Below are positions 11,000 to 23,593 of a stretch of DNA of 64,000 nt, one piece after another (position 1 is the first letter of the stretch; every line of letters starts with the position of its first letter). Below the pieces are notes generated by a model that was not told where the DNA came from, did not search any database, and worked only from the letters and a program-made list of their open reading frames with translations. Source of the stretch: Mimachlamys varia (lineage: Eukaryota > Mollusca > Bivalvia > Pectinida > Pectinidae); the NCBI GenBank assembly GCA_947623455.1, contig OX392527.1:10164001-10228000 (forward strand), given 5' to 3'. A program made the position numbers and the translations under genes.

Positions 11000-13900
11000 A
11001 GTATTATAGTCTTGCTCCCTGTTCCAGGGTTAGATCTATGACCTGTTCCAGGTTACGATAGTATTAGTCTTGCTCCCTGTTCCAGGGTTAGATCTATGAC
11101 CTGTTCCAGGTTACGATAGTATTAGTCTTGCACCCTGTTCCTGGGTTAGATCTATGACCTGTTCCAGGTTATGATTGTATTAGTCCCGCTCCCTGTTCCA
11201 GGGTTAGATCTATGACCTGTTCCAGGTTACGATAGTATTATAGTCTTGCTCCCTGTTCCAGGGTTAGATCTATGACCTGTTCCAGGTTATGATTGTATTA
11301 GTCCCGCTCCCTGTTCCAGGGTTAGATCAAATGACCTGTTCCAGGTTACGATAGTATTATAGTCCTGCTCCCTGTTCCAGGGTTAGATCTATGACCTGTT
11401 CCAGGTTACGATAGTATTAGTCTTGCACCCTGTTCCAGGGTTAGATCTATGACCTGTTCCAGGTTACGATAGTATTAGTCTTGCACCCTGTTCCAGGGTT
11501 AGATTTATGACCAGTTCCAGGTTACGATAGTATTATAGTCTTGCTCCCTGTTTCAGGGTTAGATCTATGATATGTTCCAGGTTACGATAGTATTAGTCCC
11601 GCACCCTGTTCCAGGGTTAGATCAATGACCTGTTCCAGGTTACGATAGTATTATAGTCTTGCACCCTGTTCCAGGGTTAGATCTATGACCTGTTCCAGGT
11701 TACGATAGTATTATAGTCTTACTCCCTGTTCCAGGGTTAGATCTATGACCTGTTCCTGGTTACGATAGTATTATAGTCTTGCTCCCTGTTCCAGGGTTAG
11801 ATCTATGACCTGTTCCAGGTTACGATAGTATTAGTCTTGCACCCTGTTCCAGGGTTAGATTTATGACCAGTTCCAGGTTACGATAGTATTATAGTCTTGC
11901 TCCCTGTTCCAGGGTTAGATCTATGACCTGTTCCAGGTTACGATAGTATTATAGTCTTACACCTTGTTCCAGGGTTAGATCTATGACCTGTTCCAGGTTA
12001 CGATAGTATTATAGTCTTGCTCCCTGTTCCAGGGTTTGATCTATGACGTGTTCCATGTTACGATAGTATTATAGTCTTGCTTCCTGTTCCAGGGTCAGAT
12101 CTATGACCTGTTCCAGGTTACGATAGTATTATAGTCTTGCTCCCTGTTCCAGGGTTAGATCTATGACCTGTTCCAGGTTACGATAGTATTATAGTCTTGC
12201 TCCCTGTTCCAGGGTTAGATCTATGACCTGTTCCAGGTTACGATAGTATTAGTCTTGCTCCCTGTTCCAGGGTTAGATCTATGACCTGTTCCAGGTTACG
12301 ATAGTATTAGTCTTGCACCCTGTTCCTGGGTTAGATCTATGACCTGTTCCAGGTTATGATTGTATTAGTCCCGCTCCCTGTTCCAGGGTTAGATCTATGA
12401 CCTGTTCCAGGTTACGATAGTATTATAGTCTTGCTCCCTGTTCCAGGGTTAGATCTATGACCTGTTCCAGGTTATGATTGTATTAGTCCCGCTCCCTGTT
12501 CCAGGGTTAGATCAAATGACCTGTTCCAGGTTACGATAGTATTATAGTCCTGCTCCCTGTTCCAGGGTTAGATCTATGACCTGTTCCAGGTTACGATAGT
12601 ATTAGTCTTGCACCCTGTTCCAGGGTTAGATCTATGACCTGTTCCAGGTTACGATAGTATTAGTCTTGCACCCTGTTCCAGGGTTAGATTTATGACCAGT
12701 TCCAGGTTACGATAGTATTATAGTCTTGCTCCCTGTTCCAGGGTTAGATCTATGACCTGTTCCAGGTTACGATAGTATTATAGTCTTACACCTTGTTCCA
12801 GGGTTAGATCTATGACCTGTTCCAGGTTACGATAGTATTATAGTCTTGCTCCCTGTTCCAGGGTTTGATCTATGACGTGTTCCATGTTACGATAGTATTA
12901 TAGTCTTGCTTCCTGTTCCAGGGTCAGATCTATGACCTGTTCCAGGTTACGATAGTATTATAGTCCTGCTCCCTGTTCCAGGGTTAGATCTATGACCTGT
13001 TCCAGGTTACGATAGTATTAGTCTTGCACCCTGTTCCAGGGTTAGATCTATGACCTGTTCCAGGTTACGATAGTATTAGTCTTGCACCCTGTTCCAGGGT
13101 TAGATTTATGACCAGTTCCAGGTTACGATAGTATTATAGTCTTGCTCCCTGTTCCAGGGTTTGATCTATGACGTGTTCCATGTTACGATAGTATTATAGT
13201 CTTGCGTCCTGTTCCAGGGTCAGATCTATGACCTGTTCCAGGTTACGATAGTATTATAGTCTTGCTCCCTGTTCCAGGGTTAGATATATGACCTGTTCCA
13301 GGTTACGATAGTATTATAGTCTTGCTCCCTGTTCCAGGGTTAGATCTATGACCTGTTCCAGGTTACGATAGTATTAGTCTTGCTCCCTGTTCCAGGGTTA
13401 GATCTATGACCTGTTCCAGGTTACGATAGTATTAGTCTTGCACCCTGTTCCTGGGTTAGATCTATGACCTGTTCCAGGTTATGATTGTATTAGTCCCGCT
13501 CCCTGTTCCAGGGTTAGATCTATGACCTGTTCCAGGTTACGATAGTATTATAGTCTTGCTCCCTGTTCCAGGGTTAGATCTATGACCTGTTCCAGGTTAT
13601 GATTGTATTAGTCCCGCTCCCTGTTCCAGGGTTAGATCAAATGACCTGTTCCAGGTTACGATAGTATTATAGTCCTGCTCCCTGTTCCAGGGTTAGATCT
13701 ATGACCTGTTCCAGGTTACGATAGTATTAGTCTTGCACCCTGTTCCAGGGTTAGATCTATGACCTGTTCCAGGTTACGATAGTATTAGTCTTGCACCCTG
13801 TTCCAGGGTTAGATTTATGACCAGTTCCAGGTTACGATAGTATTATAGTCTTGCTCCCTGTTCCAGGGTTAGATCTATGACCTGTTCCAGGTTACGATAG

Positions 13901-16300
13901 TATTATAGTCTTACACCTTGTTCCAGGGTTAGATCTATGACCTGTTCCAGGTTACGATAGTATTATAGTCTTGCTCCCTGTTCCAGGGTTTGATCTATGA
14001 CGTGTTCCATGTTACGATAGTATTATAGTCTTGCTTCCTGTTCCAGGGTCAGATCTATGACCTGTTCCAGGTTACGATAGTATTATAGTCCTGCTCCCTG
14101 TTCCAGGGTTAGATCTATGACCTGTTCCAGGTTACGATAGTATTAGTCTTGCACCCTGTTCCAGGGTTAGATCTATGACCTGTTCCAGGTTACGATAGTA
14201 TTAGTCTTGCACCCTGTTCCAGGGTTAGATTTATGACCAGTTCCAGGTTACGATAGTATTATAGTCTTGCTCCCTGTTCCAGGGTTTGATCTATGACGTG
14301 TTCCATGTTACGATAGTATTATAGTCTTGCGTCCTGTTCCAGGGTCAGATCTATGACCTGTTCCAGGTTACGATAGTATTATAGTCTTGCTCCCTGTTCC
14401 AGGGTTAGATATATGACCTGTTCCAGGTTACGATAGTATTATAGTCTTGCTCCCTGTTCCAGGGTTAGATCTATGACCTGTTCCAGGTTACGATAGTATT
14501 AGTCTTGCTCCCTGTTCCAGGGTTAGATCTATGACCTGTTCCAGGTTACGATAGTATTAGTCTTGCACCCTGTTCCTGGGTTAGATCTATGACCTGTTCC
14601 AGGTTATGATTGTATTAGTCCCGCTCCCTGTTCCAGGGTTAGATCTATGACCTGTTCCAGGTTACGATAGTATTATAGTCTTGCTCCCTGTTCCAGGGTT
14701 AGATCTATGACCTGTTCCAGGTTATGATTGTATTAGTCCCGCTCCCTGTTCCAGGGTTAGATCAAATGACCTGTTCCAGGTTACGATAGTATTATAGTCC
14801 TGCTCCCTGTTCCAGGGTTAGATCTATGACCTGTTCCATGTTACGATAGTATTAGTCTTGCACCCTGTTCCAGGGTTAGATCTATGACCTGTTCCAGGTT
14901 ACGATAGTATTAGTCTTGCACCCTGTTCCAGGGTTAGAGTTATGACCAGTTCCAGGTTACGATAGCATTATAGTCTTGCTCCCTGTTCCAGGGTTAGATC
15001 TATGACCTGTTCCAGGTTACGATAGTATTATAGTCTTACACCTTGTTCCAGGGTTAGATCTATGACCTGTTCCAGGTTACGATAGTATTATAGTCTTGCT
15101 CCCTGTTCCAGGGTTTGATCTATGACGTGTTCCATGTTACGATAGTATTATAGTCTTGCTTCCTGTTCCAGGGTCAGATCTATGACCTGTTCCAGGTTAC
15201 GATAGTATTATAGTCCTGCTCCCTGTTCCAGGGTTAGATCTATGACCTGTTCCAGGTTACGATAGTATTAGTCTTGCACCCTGTTCCAGGGTTAGATCTA
15301 TGACCTGTTCCAGGTTACGATAGTATTAGTCTTGCACCCTGTTCCAGGGTTAGATTTATGACCAGTTCCAGGTTACGATAGTATTATAGTCTTGCTCCCT
15401 GTTCCAGGGTTAGATCTATGACCTGTTCCAGGTTACGATAGTATTATAGTCTTACACCTTGTTCCAGGGTTAGATCTATGACCTGTTCCAGGTTACGATA
15501 GTATTATAGTCTTGCTCCCTGTTCCAGGGTTTGATCTATGACGTGTTCTATGTTACGATAGTATTATAGTCTTGCTTCCTTTTCCAGGGTCAGATCTATG
15601 ACCTGTTCCAGGTTACGATAGTATTATAGTCTTGCTCCCTGTTCCAGGGTTAGATCTATGACCTGTTCCAGGTTACGATAGTATTATAGTCTTGCTCCCT
15701 GTTCCAGGGTTAGATCTATGACCTGTTCCAGGTTACGATAGTATTAGTCTTGCTCCCTGTTCCAGGGTTAGATCTATGACCTGTTCCAGGTTACGATAGT
15801 ATTAGTCTTGCACCCTGTTCCTGGGTTAGATCTATGACCTGTTCCAGGTTATGATTGTATTAGTCCCGCTCCCTGTTCCAGGGTTAGATCTATGACCTGT
15901 TCCAGGTTACGATAGTATTATAGTCTTGTTCCCTGTTCCAGGGTTAGATCTATGACCTGTTCCAGGTTATGATTGTATTAGTCCCGCTCCCTGTTCCAGG
16001 GTTAGATCAAATGACCTGTTCCAGGTTACGATAGTATTATAGTCCTGCTCCCTGTTCCAGGGTTAGATCTATGACCTGTTCCAGGTTACGATAGTATTAG
16101 TCTTGCACCCTGTTCCAGGGTTAGATCTATGACCTGTTCCAGGTTACGATAGTATTATAGTCTTGCTTCCTGTTCCAGGGTTAGATCTATGATATGTTCC
16201 AGGTTACGGTAGTATTAGTCCCGCACCCTGTTCCAGGGTTAGATCAAATGACCTGTTCCAGGTTACGATAGTATTATAGTCCTGCTCCCTGTTCCAGGGT
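11000..16300 (+). repeat. five-copy tandem higher-order repeat, ~1.1 to 1.25 kb
   Basis: The marker unit GATCAAATGACC appears at 11325, 12510, 13635, 14760 and 16005. The paired upstream marker TTCCTGGGTTAG appears at about 11141, 12326, 13451, 14576 and 15821. Both give spacings of 1185, 1125, 1125 and 1245 bp (20, 19, 19 and 21 monomers). Within each copy the same runs recur: CTTACACCTTGTTCC, GTTTGATCTATGACGTG and GATTTATGACCAG, sometimes twice. The length differences are whole numbers of monomers, as expected from out-of-register exchange. An extra GATCAAATG unit sits near 16242, four units after the fifth. The same markers reappear in the 31 to 45 kb part, so this is one of the array's main subfamilies. 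Confidence 0.85.
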
Positions 16301-18460
16301 TAGATCTATGACCTGTTCCAGGTTACGATAGTATTAGTCTTGCACCCTGTTCCAGGGTTAGATCTATGACCTGTTCCAGGTTACGATAGTATTATAGTCT
16401 TGCTTCCTGTTCCAGGGTTAGATCTATGATATGTTCCAGGTTACGGTAGTATTAGTCCCGCACCCTGTTCCAGGGTTAGATCTATGACCTGTTCCTGGTT
16501 ACGATAGTATTATAGTCTTGCTCCCTGTTCCAGGGTTAGATCTATGACCTGTTCCAGGTTACGATAGTATTATAGTCTTACTCCCTGTTCCAGGGTTAGA
16601 TCTATGACCTGTTCCTGGTTACGATAGTATTAGTCTTGCTCCCTGTTCCAGGGTTAGATCTATGACCTGTTCCAGGTTACGATAGTATTATAGTCTTACT
16701 CCCTGTTCCAGGGTTAGATCTATGACCTGTTCCAGGTTACGATAGTATTATCGTCTTGTTCCCTGTTCCAGGGTTAGATCTATGACCTGTTCCACGTTAT
16801 GATAGTATTATAGTCTTGCTCCCTGTTCCAGGGTTAGATCTATGACCTGTTCCAGGTTACGATAGTATTATAGTCTTGCTCCCTGTTCCAGGGTTAGATC
16901 TATGACCTGTTCCAGGTTACGATAGTATTAGTCTTGTACCCTGTTCCAGGGTTAGATCTATGACCTGTTCCAGGTTACGATAGTATTATAGTTTTGCTCC
17001 CTGTTCCAGGGTTAGATCTATGACCTGTTGCAAGTTACGATAGTATTATAGTCTTGCTCCCTGTTCCAGGGTTAGATCTATGACCTGTTCCAGGTTACGA
17101 TAGTATTACAGTCTTGCACCCTGTTCCAGGGTTAGATTTATGACCAGTTCCAGGTTACGATAGTATTATAGTCTTGCTCCCTGTTCCAGGGTTAGATCTA
17201 TGACCTGTTCCAGGTTACGATAGTATTATAGTCTTACACCTTGTTCCATGGTTAGATCTATGACCTGTTCCAGGTTACGATAGTATTATAGTCTTGCTCC
17301 CTGTTCCAGGGTTAGATCTATGACCTGTTCTAGGTTACGATAGTATTATAGTCTTGCTCCGTGTTCCAGGGTTAGTTCTATGACCTGTTCCAGGTTACGA
17401 TAGTATTAGTCTTGTACCCTGTTCCAGGGTTAGATCTATTACCTGTTCCACGTTATGATAGTATTAGTCCCGCACCCTGTTCCAGGGTTAGATCTATGAC
17501 CTGTTCCAGGTTACGATAGTATTATAGTCTTGCTCCCTGTTCCAGGGTTAGATCTATGACCTGTTCCACGTTACGATAGTATTATAGTCTTGCTCCCTGT
17601 TCCAGGGTTAGATCTATGACCAGTTCAGGTTACGATAGTATTAGTCTTGCACCCTGTTCCAGGGTTAGATCTATGACCTGTTCCATGTTACGATAGTATT
17701 ATAGTCTTGCACCCTGTTCCAGGGTTAGATCTATGACCTGTTCCAGGTTACGATAGTATTATAGTCTTGCTCCCTGTTCCAGGGTTAGATCTATGACCTG
17801 TTCCAGGTTACGATAGTATTATAGTCTTGCTCCCTGTTCCAGGGTTAGATCTATGACCTGTTCCATGTTACGATAGTATTAGTCTTGCTCCCTGTTCCAG
17901 GGTTAGATATATGACCTGTTCCAGGTTACGATAGTATTAGTCTTGCTCCCTGTTCCAGGGTTAGATCTATGACCTGTTCCACGTTACGATAGTATTATAG
18001 TCTTGCCCCCTGTTCCAGGGTTAGATCTATGACCTGTTCCATGCTACGATAGTATTAGTCTTGCACCCTGTTCCAGGGTTAGATCTATAACCTGTTCCAG
18101 GTTATGATAGTATTAATCCCGCACCCTGTTCCAGGGTTAGATCTATGACCTGTTCCAGGTTACGATAGTATTATAGTCTTGCTCCCTGTTCCAGGGTTAG
18201 ATCTATGACCTGTTCCAGGTTACGATAGTATTAGTCTTGTACCCTGTTCCAGGGTTAGATCTATGACCTGTTCCACGTTATGATAGTATTAGTCCCGCAC
18301 CCTGTTCCAGGGTTAGATCTATGACCTGTTCCAGGTTACGATAGTATTATAGTCTTGCTCCCTATTCCAGGGTTAGATCTATGACCTGTTCCAGGTTACG
18401 ATAGTATTATAGTCTTGCTCCCTGTTCCAGGATTAGATCTATGACCTGTTCCAGGTTACG
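16300..18460 (+). repeat. mosaic satellite segment joining two subfamilies
   Basis: This stretch starts with units of the GATCAAATG subfamily and then shows runs shared with the left end of the window. About 17371 to 17850 follows 1260 to 1740 at shift 16111, including a single-base deletion GTTCAGG at 17623. Near 18037 the ATGCTACG and TATTAATCCCGC pair matches the block A order, at a different shift (17116 from copy 1, 14867 from copy 2). The change of shift within a few hundred bases marks rearrangement breakpoints between block types. Confidence 0.65.
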
Positions 18461-19770
18461 ATAGCATTAGTCTTACACCCTGTTCCAGGGTTAGATCTAT
18501 GACCTGTTCCAGGTTACGATAGTATTATAGTCTTGCACCCTGTTACAGGGTTAGATCTATGACCTGTTGCAAGTTACGATAGTATTATAGTCTTGCAGCC
18601 TGTTCCAGGGTTAGATCTATGACCTGTTCCAGGTTACGATAGTATTATAGTCTTGCTCCCTGTTCCAGGATTAGATCTATGACCTGTTCCAGGTTACGAT
18701 AGTATTAGTCTTGCTCCCTGTTCCAGTGTTAGATCTATGACCTGTTCCAGGTTTCGATAGTATTATAGTCTTGCTCCCTGTTCCAAGGTTAGATCTATGA
18801 CCTGTTCCACGTTATGATAGTATTATAGTCTCGCTCCCTGTTCCAGGGTTAGATCTATGACCTGTTCCAGGTAACGATAGTATTAGTCTTGCACCCTGTT
18901 CCAGGGTTAGATCTATGACCTGTTCCAGGTTACGATAGTATTATAGTCCTGCACCCTGTTCCAGGGTTAAATCTATGACCTGTTCCAGGTTACGATAGTA
19001 TTATAGTCTTGCACCCTGTTCCAGGGTCAGATATATGACCTGTTCCAGGTTACGATAGTATTAGTCTTGCTCCCTGTTCCAGGGTTAGATCTATGACCTG
19101 TTCAAGGTTACGATAGTATTATAGTCTTGCTCCCTGTTCCAGGGTTAGATCTATGACCTGTTCCAGGTTATGATAGTATTAGTCTTGTTCCAGGGTTAGA
19201 TATATGACCTGTTCCAGGTTACGATAGTATTATAGTCTTGCACCCTGTTCCAGGGTTAGATCTATGACCTGTTCCACGTTACGATAGTATTATAGTCTTT
19301 CTCCCTGTTCCAGGGTTAGATCTATGACCTGTTCCAGGTTACGATAGTATTATAGTCTTGCACCCTGTTCCAGGGTTAGATCTATGACCTGTTCCAGGTT
19401 ACGATAGTATTATAGTCTTGCTCCCTGTTCCAGGGTTAGATCTATGACCTGTTCCAGGTTACGATAGTATTAGTCTTGTACCCTGTTCCAGGGTTAGATC
19501 TATGACCTGTTCCATGTTACGATAGTATTATAGTCTTGCTCCCTGTTCCAGGGTTAGATCTATGACCTGTTCCAGGTTACGATATTATTATAGTCTTGCT
19601 CCCTGTTCCAGGGTTAGATCTATGACCTGTTCCAGGTTACGATAGCATTAGTCTTGCACCCTGTTCCAGGGTTAGATCTATGACCTGTTCCACGTTACGA
19701 TAGTATTATAGTCTTGCTCCCTGTTCCAGGGTTAGATCTATGACCTGTTCCAGGTTACGATAGTATTAGT
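18460..19770 (+). repeat. distant copy of block B (shift 14923)
   Basis: The rare-variant order of 3540 to about 4850 is repeated here at +14923 bp: TGTTACAGGG, CTTGCAGCC at 18595, CCAGTGTTAG, GGTTTCGATAG, CCAAGGTTAG, GTCTCGCTCC, GGTAACGATAG, GGTTAAATC, GGTCAGATATATG and the 51-bp unit at 19184. It differs in carrying GTTGCAAG in place of GTTCCAGG just before CTTGCAGCC, a form shared with another copy near 22480. After 19770 the match to block B is lost and the last part is repeated again after 883 bp (51-bp unit at 20067). Confidence 0.75.
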
Positions 19771-20159
19771 CTTGCACCCTGTTCCAGGGTTAGATCTATG
19801 ACCTGTTCCAGGTTACGATAGTATTATAGTCCTGCACCCTGTTCCAGGGTTAAATCTATGACCTGTTCCAGGTTACGATAGTATTATAGTCTTGCACCCT
19901 GTTCCAGGATCAGATATATGACCTGTTCCAGGTTACGATAGTATTAGTCTTGCTCCCTGTTCCAGGGTTAGATCTATGACCTGTTCAAGGTTACGATAGT
20001 ATTATAGTCTTGCTCCCTGTTCCAGGGTTAGATCTATGACCTGTTCCAGGTTATGATAGTATTAGTCTTGTTCCAGGGTTAGATATATGACCTGTTCCAG
20101 GTTACGATAGTATTATAGTCTTGCACCCTGTTCCAGGGTTAGATCTATGACCTGTTCCA

Positions 20160-22240
20160 GGTTACGATAGTATTATAGTCTTGCTCCGTGTTCCAGGGTT
20201 AGTTCTATGACCTGTTCCAGGTTATGATTGTATTAGTCCCGCTCCCTGTTCCAGGGTTAGATCTATGACCTGTTCCAGGTTACGATAGTAATATAGTCCT
20301 GTTCCCTGTTCCAGGGTTAGATCTATGACCTGTTCCTGGTTACGATAGTATTAGTCTTGCACCCTGTTCCAGGGTTAGATCTATGACCTGTCCCAGGTTA
20401 CGATAGTATTATAGTCTTACTCCCTGCTCCAGGGTTAGATCTATGACCTGTTCCACGTTATGATAGTATTATAGTCTTGCTCCCTGTTCCAGGGTTAGAT
20501 CTATGACCTGTTCCAGGTTACGATAGTATTATAGTCTTGCTCCCTGTTCCAGGGTTAGATCTATGACCTGTTCCACGTTATGATAGTATTATAGTCTTGC
20601 TCCCTGTTCCAGGGTTAGATCTATGACCTGTTCCAGGTTACGATAGTAATATAGTCTTGCTCCCTGTTCCAGGGTTAGATCTATGACCTGTTCCAGGTTA
20701 CGATAGTATTAGTCTTGCACCCTGTTCCAGGGTTAGATCTATGACCTGTTCCAGGTTACGATAGTATTATAGTCTTGCTCCCGGTTCCAGGGTTAGATCT
20801 ATGATATGTTCCAGGTTACGATAGTATTAGTCCCGCACCCTGTTCCAGGGTTAGATCTATGACCTGTTCCATGTTACGATAGTATTATAGTCTTGCACCC
20901 TGTTCCAGGGTTAGATCTATGACCTGTTCCAGGTTACGATAGTATTATAGTCTTGTTCCCTGTTCCAGGGTTAGATCTATGACCTGTTCCACGTTATGAT
21001 AGTATTATAGTCTTGCTCCCTGTTCCAGGGTTAGATCTATGACCTGTTCCAGGTTACGATAGTATTATAGTCTTGCTCCCTGTTCCAGGGTTAGATCTAT
21101 GACCTGTTGCAAGTTACGATAGTATTATAGTCTTGCTCCCTGTTCCAGGGTTAGATCTATGACCTGTTCCTGGTTACGATAGTATTAGTCTTGCACCCTG
21201 TTCCAGGGTTAGATCTATGATATGTTCCAGGTTACGATAGTATTATAGTCTTGCTCCCTGTTCCAGGGTTAGATCTATGACCTGTTCCAGGTTACGATAG
21301 TATTAGTCTTGCACCCTGTTCCAGGGTTAGATCTATGACCTGTTCCAGGTTACGATAGAATTATAGTCTTGCTCCCTGTTCCAGGGTTAGATCTATGATA
21401 TGTTCCAGGTTACGATAGTATTAGTCCCGCACCCTGTTCCAGGGTTAGATCTATGACCTGTTCCAGGTTACGATAGTATTATAGTCTTACTCCCTGTTCC
21501 AGGGTTATATCTATGACCTGTTCCAGGTTACGATAGTATTATCGTCTTGTTCCCTGTTCCAGGGTTAGATCTATGACCTGTTCCACGTTATGATAGTATT
21601 ATAGTCTTGCTCCCTGTTCCAGGGTTAGATCTATGACCTGTTCCAGGTTACGATAGTATTATAGTCTTGCTCCCTGTTCCAGGGTTAGATCTATGACCTG
21701 TTGCAAGTTACGATAGTATTATAGTCTTGCTCCCTGTTCCAGGGTTAGATCTATGACCTGTTCCAGGTTACGATAGTATTAGTCTTGCACCCTGTTCTAG
21801 GGTTAGATCTATGATATGTTCCAGGTTACGATAGTATTATAGTCTTGCTCCCTGTTCCAGGGTTAGATCTATGACCTGTTTCAGGTTACGATAGTATTAG
21901 TCTTACTCCCTGTTCCAGGGTTAGATCTATGACCTGTTCCAGGTTACGATAGTATTAGTCTTGCACCCTGTTCCAGGGTTAGATCTATCACCTGTTCCAG
22001 GTTATGATTGTATTAGTATTAGTCCCGCTCCCTGTTCCAGGGTTAGATCTATGACCTGTTCTAGGTTACGATAGTATTATAGTCTTGCTCCCTGTTCCAG
22101 GGTTAGATCTATGACCTGTTCCAGGTTACGATAGTATTATAGTCCTGCTCCCTGTTCCAGGGTTAGATCTATGACCTGTTCCAGGTTACGATAGTATTAG
22201 TCTTGCACCCTGTTCCAGGGTTAGATCTATGACCTGTTCC
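20160..22240 (+). repeat. higher-order repeat block C, copy 1 (period 3434)
   Basis: This block matches 23594 to 25674 at a constant shift of 3434 bp. Shared markers include TAGTAATATAGTCCTG near 20285, CCCGGTTCC (20780 and 24214), ATAGAATTATAG, TTATCGTCTTG, GTTGCAAG units, CTATCACCTG, and the ~64-bp unit GATTGTATTAGTATTAG (22006 and 25440). Confidence 0.8.
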
Positions 22241-22249
22241 AGGTTACGA

Positions 22250-22850
22250 TAGCATTAGTCTTACACCCTGTTCCAGGGTTAGATCTATGACCTGTTCCAG
22301 GTTACGATAGTATTATAGTCTTGCTCCCTGTTCCAGGATTAGATCTATGACCTGTTCCAGGTTACGATAGCATTAGTCTTACACCCTGTTCCAGGGTTAT
22401 ATCTATGACCTGTTCCAGGTTACGATAGTATTATAGTCTTGCACCCTGTTACAGGGTTAGATCTATGACCTGTTGCAAGTTACGATAGTATTATAGTCTT
22501 GCAGCCTGTTCCAGGGTTAGATCTATGACCTGTTCCAGGTTACGATAGTATTATAGTCTTGCTCCCTGTTCCAGGATTAGATCTATGACTTCCAGGTTAC
22601 GATAGTATTAGTCTTGCTCCCTGTTCCAGTGTTAGATCTATGACCTGTTCCAGGTTTCGATAGTATTATAGTCTTGCTCCCTGTTCCAAGGTTAGATCTA
22701 TGACCTGTTCCACGTTATGATAGTATTATAGTCTCGCTCCCTGTTCCAGGGTTAGATCTATGACCTGTTCCAGGTAACGATAGTATTAGTCTTGCACCCT
22801 GTTCCAGGGTTAGATCTATGACCTGTTCCATGTTACGATAGTATTATAGT
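22250..22850 (+). repeat. fifth copy of the CTTGCAGCC cassette
   Basis: The run TGTTACAGGG, GTTGCAAG, CTTGCAGCC (22500), CCAGTGTTAG, GGTTTCGATAG, CCAAGGTTAG, GTCTCGCTCC, GGTAACGATAG is present again here, as at 3.6, 5.3, 5.8 and 18.6 kb. This copy has a 3-bp deletion in one hairpin (GACTTCCAGG near 22588). The 51-bp truncated unit follows at about 22909. Confidence 0.75.
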
Positions 22851-23593
22851 CTTGCTCCCTGTTCCAGGGTTAGATCTATGACCTGTTCCAGGTTATGATA
22901 GTATTAGTCTTGTTCCAGGGTTAGATATATGACCTGTTCCAGGTTACGATAGTATTATAGTCTTGCACCCTGTTCCAGGGTTAGATCTATGACCTGTTCA
23001 AGGTTACGATAGTATTATAGTCTTTCTCCCTGTTCCAGGGTTAGATCTATGACCTGTTCCAGGTTACGATAGTATTATAGTCTTGCACCCTGTTCCAGGG
23101 TTAGATCTATGACCTGTTCCAGGTTACGATAGTATTATAGTCTTGCTCCCTGTTCCAGGGTTAGATCTATGACCTGTTCCAGGTTACGATAGTATTAGTC
23201 TTGTACCCTGTTCCAGGGTTAGATCTATGACCTGTTCCAGGTTACGATAGTATTATAGTCTTGCTCCCTGTTCCAGGGTTAGATCTATGACCTGTTCCAG
23301 GTTACGATATTATTATAGTCTTGCTCCCTGTTCCAGGGTTAGATCTATGACCTGTTCCAGGTTACGATAGCATTAGTCTTGCACCCTGTTCCAGGGTTAG
23401 ATCTATGACCTGTTCCACGTTACGATAGTATTATAGTCTTGCTCCCTGTTCCAGGGTTAGATCTATGACCTGTTCCAGGTTACGATAGTATTAGTCTTGC
23501 ACCCTGTTCCAGGGTTGGATCTATGACCTGTTCCAGGTTATGATTGTATTGGTCCCGCTCCCTGTTCCAGGGTTAGATCTATGACCTGTTCCA

